A stretch of DNA of 44,717 bases, taken from contig JALOQS010000005.1 of NCBI GenBank assembly GCA_025459355.1, positions 1 through 44,717 on the forward strand. The letters are read 5' to 3'. This DNA is from Pirellula sp. GTDB taxonomy: Bacteria; Planctomycetota; Planctomycetia; Pirellulales; Pirellulaceae. Numbering within the stretch: the first letter of the stretch is position 1; every line of letters starts with the position of its first letter. Shown here one piece after another: positions 28,201 through 34,785 of this stretch. The translations under genes and the position numbers were made by a program. The notes below the pieces were generated by a model. That model worked only from the letters and a program-made list of their open reading frames with translations. It ran no database searches and was not told where the DNA came from.

Positions 28201-28868
28201 GCGACGAAATGATGCACAAGTTCCTTCGCTACGAAATGAACAACTATCTTCGATCTCGCGGACTTGAGCGAATGAAGGAACGTCCGCTGATGAACGTTGA
28301 TTTGAATCAAGGGTACATTCATTACCAAAAGGGTAGCTTGGCCATTTACTATCTTACCGAAATGATTGGCGAAAACCGAGTCAACGCCGCCTTGAAGGAA
28401 CTGATTGATGCCTACGCGTACAAAGGCCCCCCATATCCAAGCTCCCATGAGTTGGTCGATCGTCTTAAGAAACACACTCCTCCCGATTTGCAGTACCTCA
28501 TCAAGGATCTGTTCGAGGAGATTACCATCTTCGACAATCGAACCCTTGAGGCCAAAGTGACTTCCGTGGGGGAAGACAAATACAAGGTGTCGATCGAGAT
28601 CGAATGTCACAAATGGAAGGCGGATGAAAAGGGATTAGAAACAGAGGTCGATATGGACGACTGGATCGAAGTCGGCGCTTATGCCAAGCCAGAAAAGGGC
28701 AATCGCTATGGCAAGTTGCTGCACAGCGAACGATTGCGATTAATTCAAGGAAAACATCGCTTGGAATTTGAAACCACCGAAATCCCCTACCAAGCTGGCG
28801 TTGATCCTAAAAATCTTTTGATCGATAGGATTGCTGACGACAACTTAAAGACCGTAACCATAGAATGA
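25287..28868 (+). CDS. ABC permease fused to an M1 family aminopeptidase
   Basis: A 1193-residue membrane protein. Residues 1 to ~270 and ~300-590 each hold several membrane helices of ABC-2 permease type, joined by a polar linker rich in Lys/Ser (about 270-300). After residue ~615 lies a large soluble domain of M1 gluzincin type, with the zinc site HEIAHQWW (H932, E933, H936) and a third ligand candidate Glu in LLSETLAQY. The usual GxMEN substrate loop reads MPYSES instead. The spacing from the second His to the Glu is one residue longer than in classical M1 enzymes. Fusions of this architecture are known in Bacteroidetes and planctomycetes, but their substrate is unknown. It pairs with the ATPase at 24399 and converges with the M61 gene after only 17 bases. 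Confidence 0.92.
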   Translation: MLEFFRFELNYWLRGYMVYIFTGLMAFMFATATYSDNLQIGGAIGNTFRNAPYVIQQYYAIAGLLGALIITTFFDSAASRDFSSKFADVLFTKPIRKSDYLIGRFLAACCVSLLPMIGISIGIIVAGWLPYRDLERWCAINWTAHGLSLITFAIPNVLFVGAIVFAIATWTRSTLYSFLAVLGLLVAYSVALSLVSELSNESFAVLADPMGATGFGIATKYWTPDQRNNWVVPLSGLLLVNRVLWLTVSILILAVAAWRFRFETVARSSGKQKVKTKSSPSLSTGHGSQAWPVTTPNPGWASQWLSSIRMEAWLVLRSPAFVVILCFSLLNAGLAIIFSATEGFGVPSLPVTYKMIDIVRGSLTVFVIAILAYFSGVLVWKDRDNRMHEIVGATPVSNSALLLSHVVSLMTILLSIHALIISLCCLVQWINGYTRFQFGLYFLELIALDGIRFFFLLVLALAAHTVSPNKYVGYFAFIALVIANNFVWQLFRVETLLVRFGRFPSYTYSDMFGFAPYVSGIVWFVIYWGFAAGCFLWLISAALHRGTPKKFSNRLWSGLASSTTQGRLMVVVMLSGMMSVGGWLYYNTQVLNTLIGGEELENRRAEYEKTYASLEGIAQPKITSIRYEIDVYPNERNMVMRGKQTIQNLSGASIDKLYLNVAPVYKTEITIPGGAITEDNEKLSMRVIQLDPPLEPNESREMSFEVRSQNRGIENQVSDTSLVQNGSFFNSDLAPNFGYDPNRRIMDPNRRKKLGLGVAQVVPDLTRECGVLCNTHYIGSDADYVDVETIISTSADQIAVAPGSLVKAWTENDRNYYHYKLDHPSLNFYSFISAKYEVDRSKYEDIDVEVYYHNEHKWNVPRMSKGVKDALEYCSRNFGPYMHKQARIIEFPRVATFAQAFPGTMPYSESIGFIANLNKPDDIDMVYYIVCHEIAHQWWAHQVIGARMQGATLLSETLAQYTALMIMKKEFGDEMMHKFLRYEMNNYLRSRGLERMKERPLMNVDLNQGYIHYQKGSLAIYYLTEMIGENRVNAALKELIDAYAYKGPPYPSSHELVDRLKKHTPPDLQYLIKDLFEEITIFDNRTLEAKVTSVGEDKYKVSIEIECHKWKADEKGLETEVDMDDWIEVGAYAKPEKGNRYGKLLHSERLRLIQGKHRLEFETTEIPYQAGVDPKNLLIDRIADDNLKTVTIE

Positions 28869-28885
28869 ACCGTTCGCATGGACGA

Positions 28886-30796
28886 TTACTTGGCCTCAGC
28901 AGCCTTCTCAGCAGACGCCCCTGCAGACTTCTCAGCATCTGGTTCAGAAGCGGGCTGCGGATCGGGTTTGATGCCAAGCCAGTTTTTCCAATTTGATTCT
29001 TGTAACTCGGACGGCTTCTCGATTCGTTTGAGTGTCCATGATTCTCGGGGCTTGGTCCCGAGAGTCAGCTTGAGCGTGATGAGTTTACCATGCCGTGCGA
29101 TTAAACATTCGCAATCATCGCCCGGCCGAAAATAACCAACCATCTCGTTCCAATTTTCGGATAAGATTCGTAAATCGTTTAGCCCGATCCATTCGTCACC
29201 AACATTAAAGCCAGCGTCAGCTGCGGGCGTGTCGATGGGAACCGTTGCCACCAAGGCTTTCCCAGCTTGATTGTTGAGGGTTAGACCAACATAGGGCGTT
29301 TCTGTCGCATCTTTATCTTTTGGCGAAGCATCTTTCCATTCCAGTCCATAAAAATCTAACAGGGGCTGGAAGTTGAGCTCTTTCGTCGTTTCGAGACAAT
29401 CTTTGAACCATGGTTGCAGATCCTGGCCGGAGATCTCGTTACAGATCCTAACTACATCGTCATTGGTGTAGCCACTGCTACGGTGTTCACTCCAAAGTCT
29501 TCGCATAACATCATCAAGCGATTTGGCGTTGCTAGTTGCTCGACGGATTTCGACATCTAAAAGCAATCCGACCAAACTACCTTTGGTGTAGTAACTGACT
29601 CGGCTATTCTTGGCGTTTTCATCGGGACGGTAATATTTGGTCCATGCATCAAAGCTACTATCAAAGAGTGACTGCACTCTGCGACCTGGAGACTTTTGAA
29701 CGTCTGCGACGGTTTTGTTTAAACGATCTAGATATTCAGCCGGAGTGCATAGCCCTGTTCGAGGCAAGAACAGATCATCGTAGTAGCTCGTTATGCCTTC
29801 TGCCACCCACAGTTCTTTAAAGTATTGCTCACGATCGTAGTCGTAGTTCACCAACGCTTTTGGCCGGAGTCGACGTACATTCCACGTATGAAAAAATTCA
29901 TGGGCAACTAGTCCGAGCCAGTTTTGGTACTTTGCTTTGTCCTTGGTGGCAAAACGACTGGTCATTAACACGGTGCTGTTATCGTGTTCCAACCCGCCAC
30001 CCTGCTCGGTGGCCAGATTCAAGAACCAATAAGACTTGTATGGCACTTCGCCCCAAAATTCTTGTTCTTTAGCGACGATCTTTTGAACATCTTGAAGTGC
30101 CTTTTCGGAATCCCAAAAAGGTTCACCCCCGAGCGTCGCTAAATAGTGAGGTACGCCGCCACAAACGAACGATCGGATATCGAGTTCACCCATAACGATC
30201 GGACTATCCACGAGATCGTCAAAGCTGGTGGCGATACGGGTCCATGGGTCCGTATCGGAAGCCGCGAGACTCGTTGCGATTTGCTTCCATTGTGGCAAAG
30301 GTGCAAGCTTAACAATGTGGGAACGATCGAGGCAGTCATCTCGCGTGAGGAATGTGGCAGCTCCGGTCAAGAATGCAAAGTCTTTTTCAACCCAATTGGT
30401 TCGAACGCTCATTTCACGGCAATATACCGTGTACCGAACGTGCACCTCTGGGACGCCAGCCGTTTGGACAGCCCAACGATTTTTTGATACTCGCTCGAGT
30501 GGAAGCAACTCGTTTGAAACACCATGACTAGCGGTCATGGTTTCAATCTGCCTCGAATACTCACGGACCAGATAGCTGCCTGGGGTCCAAACGGGAAGAA
30601 ACAATTCGATTCGGTCCTTGCCGTCGGTTGGAATATGGACTTCGATATCGATTCGATGTGTTTCTGCTTGTCGAAAGGAAATTCGATACTGGATGGGAGG
30701 TTTAGTTGCTGAGTCGTTGGACAATCCAGTTGCAGCCATGAGGGTCAGAATGGAGTACGAAATAACGAACGATAGACGGGTCACGATAGGTGCCAT
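28886..30796 (-). CDS. M61 family (glycyl aminopeptidase-type) peptidase with PDZ domain
   Basis: A 636-residue exported metallopeptidase. A signal peptide (LSFVISYSILTLMAATG) leads into the beta-sandwich N-domain (VWTPGSYLVREYSR, typical of M61). The catalytic site is HEFFHTWN (H299, E300, H303), with the downstream Glu in LWVAEGITSYYDD (E333). A PDZ-like domain lies around residues 500-600 (VPIDTPAADAGFNVGDEW). The last ~25 residues are Ala/Glu/Lys-rich and probably disordered. Its 3' end is 17 bases from the permease–M1 gene on the opposite strand, so two different zinc peptidases converge here. M61 enzymes have preference for Gly/Ala N-termini; the target in this organism is unknown. Confidence 0.93.
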   Translation of the reverse strand: MAPIVTRLSFVISYSILTLMAATGLSNDSATKPPIQYRISFRQAETHRIDIEVHIPTDGKDRIELFLPVWTPGSYLVREYSRQIETMTASHGVSNELLPLERVSKNRWAVQTAGVPEVHVRYTVYCREMSVRTNWVEKDFAFLTGAATFLTRDDCLDRSHIVKLAPLPQWKQIATSLAASDTDPWTRIATSFDDLVDSPIVMGELDIRSFVCGGVPHYLATLGGEPFWDSEKALQDVQKIVAKEQEFWGEVPYKSYWFLNLATEQGGGLEHDNSTVLMTSRFATKDKAKYQNWLGLVAHEFFHTWNVRRLRPKALVNYDYDREQYFKELWVAEGITSYYDDLFLPRTGLCTPAEYLDRLNKTVADVQKSPGRRVQSLFDSSFDAWTKYYRPDENAKNSRVSYYTKGSLVGLLLDVEIRRATSNAKSLDDVMRRLWSEHRSSGYTNDDVVRICNEISGQDLQPWFKDCLETTKELNFQPLLDFYGLEWKDASPKDKDATETPYVGLTLNNQAGKALVATVPIDTPAADAGFNVGDEWIGLNDLRILSENWNEMVGYFRPGDDCECLIARHGKLITLKLTLGTKPRESWTLKRIEKPSELQESNWKNWLGIKPDPQPASEPDAEKSAGASAEKAAEAK

Positions 30797-30985
30797 AGGT
30801 TACAAATCCGTTTCAAAGAAGCAATTCGAACTGCTTCAGAGTATAGTTGCAAACGCCCGAATTCCGAGCGGGAAATGGTTATGAGATGCCTGGCAGTTTG
30901 GCAGCCAGCCCCTCCGAGAAACCGTTTGTACGGCCTAATGGGGGAGCAACTAACACTCGGGCTAGATTTTGGTGTATGCTAACGG

Positions 30986-31021
30986 CTTACCGGCACCTTT
31001 CGACTTACCGGCACCTATCGA
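30986..31021. repeat. Two-copy 18-bp tandem repeat upstream of the NHL gene
   Basis: Two adjacent copies of CTTACCGGCACCTWTCGA (30986-31003 and 31004-31021) differ at a single base. A partial third copy begins CTTCCGATC. They lie about 50-85 bases before the ATG at 31070, in the 273-bp gap between divergent genes, where a promoter or operator is expected. Confidence 0.8.
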
Positions 31022-31069
31022 CTTCCGATCCAGTCCCTCCAACCTCTCAACCATCCAGGAATCGCTGTC

Positions 31070-32212
31070 ATGTCAAATCTGGACCTACTAGGCACCACCA
31101 CCAAAACCGAAAACGCATCTCTCGCCGTAGACACCGCCTCCCCACCTCGACGGGAATTCTTGAAGTCAGCCGTGAACGCGGCGGCTGCCGTTGCTATCGC
31201 TCCCTACATTATCACGTCTCCATCGCAGGCGTCGAACGTCCTCGGGACCGACGAATATGCCTACGAAATCCACCACCAATGCGTTGAACTGCCATCGCAG
31301 TACACTTGGCAAACAACCCACAATGTCGCCGTCGATGCCAGCAACAATCTGTATGTGATTCACGAAGGACGAGCAAATCTAAAGGATCACCCATCGATTT
31401 TCGTTTTCGATGAGAATGGAAAATTCATTCGGGCATTTGGAAAGCAATTCCAAGGGGGCGGACACGGTATCGAGGTCCGAACCGAGGGCAAAGAACAATT
31501 CTTGTATGTCGCTGCCTACCAACAAGTCAAATCGTTTGCCAAGTTAACACTATCCGGTGACGTTGTTTGGGAGAAACGAGCTCCTGAACAAGCGAAGATC
31601 TATCATCCAGATGAAGCGACCAATCCCGCTCAAGTTTGGGGACGCGATCGATTCATGCCAACCAACTTTGCGTTCTTGCCAAATGGCGAATTCTTCTTGG
31701 CGGACGGTTACGGTTCCTTTTATATCCATCACTTTGACAAAGACGGAAAGTGGCTGAGCGCTTTCGGTGGAGCCGGTGACGGCAAAGGAAAGTTCAATAC
31801 ACCTCACGGACTCTGGATCGATGATCGGGATAGCAGCAACTTGAAAATTGTTGTAACCGACCGCGCCCACAACACATTGCAAATTTTTGACTTGAAAGGC
31901 AACTATCTGCAAACCATCGAGGGATTCGGATTACCCGCCAACGTCGATTCGCAAGGGGATTTACTCTTGGTTCCGGAACTCAAAGCTCGCGTATCGCTAT
32001 TGGACAAGAGCTACAATACCGTTGCCACCTTAGGTTCAGACGTAGAACGGATCTCCGCCGATTCTGGATTCAAGATTCGACAGGACGAGAAGTCGTGGCA
32101 AGACGGTAGATTCGTTCACCCTCACGACGCTTGCTTCGATCTCAAAGGCAATATCTATGTCGCTGAATGGGTGAACACGGGCCGAGTCTCCAAGCTTGTC
32201 AAAAAATCCTAA
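31070..32212 (+). CDS. Tat-exported NHL-type beta-propeller protein
   Basis: A 380-residue protein. A twin-arginine leader (PRREFLKSA at 27-35, then an Ala-rich stretch ending PSQA) precedes six or so propeller-like blades. Examples are HNVAVDASNNLYVIHEG, PTNFAFLPNGEFFLADGYGS, PHGLWIDDRDS and PHDACFDLKGNIYVAEW, each with the NHL-like turn followed by Asn/Tyr-Val. NHL/6-bladed propellers in planctomycetes are often annotated as peptidylglycine-amidating-like, but no catalytic motif is visible. It probably acts in the periplasm as a binding or lactonase-like domain. The TIM-barrel gene follows after 48 bases on the same strand and may share a transcript. Confidence 0.85.
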   Translation: MSNLDLLGTTTKTENASLAVDTASPPRREFLKSAVNAAAAVAIAPYIITSPSQASNVLGTDEYAYEIHHQCVELPSQYTWQTTHNVAVDASNNLYVIHEGRANLKDHPSIFVFDENGKFIRAFGKQFQGGGHGIEVRTEGKEQFLYVAAYQQVKSFAKLTLSGDVVWEKRAPEQAKIYHPDEATNPAQVWGRDRFMPTNFAFLPNGEFFLADGYGSFYIHHFDKDGKWLSAFGGAGDGKGKFNTPHGLWIDDRDSSNLKIVVTDRAHNTLQIFDLKGNYLQTIEGFGLPANVDSQGDLLLVPELKARVSLLDKSYNTVATLGSDVERISADSGFKIRQDEKSWQDGRFVHPHDACFDLKGNIYVAEWVNTGRVSKLVKKS

Positions 32213-32260
32213 CTGATCATTCCTCAAACAAAGACGCAACCTCGCGAGAAAGTTAATTCG

Positions 32261-33145
32261 ATGTCACAACCCATAGATCGCATCAACCGAAGAAATTTTG
32301 GCCTCGCCGCTGGCGTAGCTGCATCCGCACTGGCAACGGTAGGTGCTGTTCCGGCAGCCGCATCCAACCTCAATGCCCAAGCGGATTCCAAGAAGGGGCG
32401 ATTGAATCAATCGGTCTGTCGTTGGTGCTTTGGCAATATGTCGCTTGACGAACTTTGCCAAGCCGCCGTAAAGCTAGGTCTTGTCGGAATCGATTTGCTC
32501 GGTCCCGATGACTTTGCAACCTTGAAGAAATACAACCTTGTCTGCACGATGGTCTCATCGCACTCGTTGACGGATGGTTTGTGTGACGAAAAGTATCACG
32601 AATCAGCTCTCAAAAAGATCAATGAAATGATCGAGGTGACGTCCGCAGCGGGCTATCGCAACGTGATCTGTTTCTCTGGAAATGCGCGTGGCATCGATCG
32701 AAAAACAGGTTTGAAGAATTGTGCCAAGGCCTTGCGGCAAATCGTGGACGTGGCCAAAGCAAAAAACGTCATCTTGAATATGGAACTGCTGAATAGTCGC
32801 GTGGATCATGCGGACTACATGTGCGATCGATCGGACTGGGGAGTCGAATTAGTAAAAGAGGTGGGGTCAGACCATTTCAAGCTACTTTTTGACATCTATC
32901 ACATGCAAATCATGGAAGGGGATTTGATTCGTACCATTCAAAAGAATCACCAGTACTTTGGTCACTATCACACAGCTGGCAATCCCGGACGCCACGAGTT
33001 GGACGACAATCAAGAGCTCCTCTATCCACCCATCGCCAAGGCGATCGCCGAGACCGGATTTGATGGTTTCTTTGCACACGAGTTTATCCCTAAACGAGAT
33101 CCGATTCAGGGACTAACCGATGCAGTGCGTCAATGTACGATTTGA
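32261..33145 (+). CDS. Hydroxypyruvate isomerase-like TIM-barrel protein with export signal
   Basis: A 294-residue sugar phosphate isomerase/epimerase-type (xylose isomerase-like TIM barrel) protein. The N-terminus (RINRRNFGLAAGVAASALATV) looks like a Tat leader with an Ala-rich core, so it is likely exported, unlike classical Hyi. Barrel landmarks are MELLNSRVDH, LLFDIYHMQIMEGDL, GHYHTAGNPGRHELDD and FFAHEFIPKRDP, which match the hydroxypyruvate isomerase-like branch with metal-binding Glu, Asp and His. It could act on a keto- or hydroxy-sugar in the periplasm. It follows the NHL protein by 48 bases and is separated from the convergent DUF1501 gene by a hairpin. Confidence 0.85.
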   Translation: MSQPIDRINRRNFGLAAGVAASALATVGAVPAAASNLNAQADSKKGRLNQSVCRWCFGNMSLDELCQAAVKLGLVGIDLLGPDDFATLKKYNLVCTMVSSHSLTDGLCDEKYHESALKKINEMIEVTSAAGYRNVICFSGNARGIDRKTGLKNCAKALRQIVDVAKAKNVILNMELLNSRVDHADYMCDRSDWGVELVKEVGSDHFKLLFDIYHMQIMEGDLIRTIQKNHQYFGHYHTAGNPGRHELDDNQELLYPPIAKAIAETGFDGFFAHEFIPKRDPIQGLTDAVRQCTI

Positions 33146-33162
33146 TCAAATCCGTTTGATTG

Positions 33163-33191
33163 GCGTCGGCCAACCTTTGCGTCGGCCAACC
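33163..33191. repeat. Short direct repeat downstream of the TIM-barrel gene
   Basis: GCGTCGGCCAACC occurs at 33163-33175 and again at 33179-33191, separated by three bases. It lies just after the TIM-barrel stop in a 183-bp convergent gap. Confidence 0.7.
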
Positions 33192-33264
33192 ACAGTTGAC
33201 TTGATGGCACATACAGCCAATAAACTCGAGCTATTGCCAGATCAATAGCTCTTGCTAAACAACA

Positions 33265-33289
33265 CATCATCTGATCGAGTCAGATGATG
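33265..33289. terminator. Perfect convergent hairpin
   Basis: CATCATCTGA (33265-33274) and TCAGATGATG (33280-33289) form a perfect 10-bp stem with a five-base loop (TCGAG). It lies between the convergent TIM-barrel and DUF1501 genes, so it can act on both strands. There is no T-run on either side, so it may need a protein factor or a different fold. Confidence 0.75.
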
Positions 33290-33328
33290 CGGTTCTGCCA
33301 CTTATCACGTTGCGTCGGAAGCTGTTCG

Positions 33329-34768
33329 TTAGACCAACTCTTTGATTGGCTCGACGTGTTCGACGCCCACTAGCTTTTGATCGAGCCCGCTATAGAAATA
33401 CGATAGCTTATTAGGGTCCATTCCCATCTGATGAAGTATCGTGGCATGAAGATTCTTGACGTGAAGCGGACGTTCGGTAGCCGCAGCTCCTAATTCGTCC
33501 GTCGCGCCGACCGTGGTTCCACCTTTGATCCCACCACCAGCCATCCACATCGTGAAACCGTACGAGTTATGGTCTCTACCGGTCGACGCTTGATATTCTG
33601 CGACAGGTTGCCGACCGAACTCACCACCCCAAACGATCAGCGTGCTGTCAAGCAGCCCGCTTCGTTTTAGATCTTGAAGCAATCCTGCAATCGGCTTATC
33701 GGTTCTTCCTGCGTGCAAGTTGTGGTTCGTTTCCAAGTCGCCGTGCGCATCCCAGTTGTCGTCGTTATGGGCTCCCCCCGAGTACAACTGAATAAAGCGA
33801 ACACCTCGCTCCACCATCCGACGAGCCATCAAGCATCTGCGACCAAAATCATCGGTTTTCGGATTGCCAATACCGTACAAGTCAAGGGTTTCCTGCGATT
33901 CATCGCTGATGTCAACTAGCTCAGGAGCTGATTGCTGCATCTTGAAGGCTAACTCATAGCTTGATATTCGCGCAGCTAGTTCATCTTGATTCGTTCGGCT
34001 ACTTAGGTGCGAGACGTTGTTTTCTTTGATCGCATCGAGCAGTTCTCTTTGCAATTCGCGAGAGACTCCTTCCGGCGCTTGCAAATCCAAAAGCGGCGTG
34101 CCTTTTGCGCGTACGATCGTCCCGGCATAGTTTGCGGGCATGTACCCACTGGACCAGTTCTTGGCACCGCTAATGGGCCCCCCTTTTGGATCGAGCATCA
34201 CAACATAACCGGGCAGATTCTCGTTGACAGTCCCCAACCCATAATTGATCCATGAACCAATCGAAGGAGAACCACTCAGAATCTTGCCGGAATTCATCAT
34301 CAGCATGGCTGAACCGTGAATGGGCGAGTCTGCAGTCATCGAGTGAATAAATGCAATATCGTCGACTCGTTGGGCTAGGTTGGGAAACAGATCGCTTACC
34401 CACTTTCCGCATTGACCGTACTGCTTAAACTTCCAACGCGGCTCGACAATCCGCCCTTCGTTTCGATGCCCTCCACGCCCGAATGTTTTTACCTCAATGG
34501 TCTTGTTATCCATGCCGATCATATTCGGCTTGTAGTCAAACGTATCGATTTGACTCGGACCACCATACATGAACAAAAAAATGACCGACTTAGCTTTGGC
34601 AGAATCGGGAGGTAGAAAAGCGTGCGATGCCGGCTTTTGGTCTGCATTCGCCTTGCTGAAAAAACCATCCCCCGCCAGTATCGATGTCAGCGCGGCGCCT
34701 GCAAATCCGCCTCCGGATTGCCACAAGAACTCGCGGCGCGTTCGTCCACAAAAATTTCTAGTTGTCAT
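33329..34768 (-). CDS. DUF1501 Tat-exported protein (second copy)
   Basis: A 479-residue DUF1501 protein with a twin-arginine leader (CGRTRREFLWQSGGGFAGAAL). Family landmarks are FMYGGPSQIDTFDYKP, IHSMTADSPIHGSAM, IVWGGEFGRQPVAEYQ and GRDHNSYGFTMWMAGGG. I chose the ATG at 34768 because AAGGAA precedes it at about nine bases. An ATG at 34786 that overlaps the upstream stop (TGATG) is the alternative. It lies directly after the second DUF1549 gene and forms the same two-gene order as at 12265-16567, so the pair is a recurring functional unit. Its enzymatic activity is unknown. Confidence 0.9.
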   Translation of the reverse strand: MTTRNFCGRTRREFLWQSGGGFAGAALTSILAGDGFFSKANADQKPASHAFLPPDSAKAKSVIFLFMYGGPSQIDTFDYKPNMIGMDNKTIEVKTFGRGGHRNEGRIVEPRWKFKQYGQCGKWVSDLFPNLAQRVDDIAFIHSMTADSPIHGSAMLMMNSGKILSGSPSIGSWINYGLGTVNENLPGYVVMLDPKGGPISGAKNWSSGYMPANYAGTIVRAKGTPLLDLQAPEGVSRELQRELLDAIKENNVSHLSSRTNQDELAARISSYELAFKMQQSAPELVDISDESQETLDLYGIGNPKTDDFGRRCLMARRMVERGVRFIQLYSGGAHNDDNWDAHGDLETNHNLHAGRTDKPIAGLLQDLKRSGLLDSTLIVWGGEFGRQPVAEYQASTGRDHNSYGFTMWMAGGGIKGGTTVGATDELGAAATERPLHVKNLHATILHQMGMDPNKLSYFYSGLDQKLVGVEHVEPIKELV

Positions 34769-34785
34769 ATTCCGATTTTCCTTCA

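Noticed and set aside
27909-28610. Long (233-codon) minus-strand open frame
   Set aside because: It lies wholly inside the M1 domain of the permease fusion, whose zinc site is clear on the plus strand; no recognisable motif in the shadow frame.
30847-31287. 146-codon plus-strand open frame overlapping the NHL gene
   Set aside because: It is low-complexity, reads through the 18-bp repeat and overlaps the Tat leader of the real gene in another frame.
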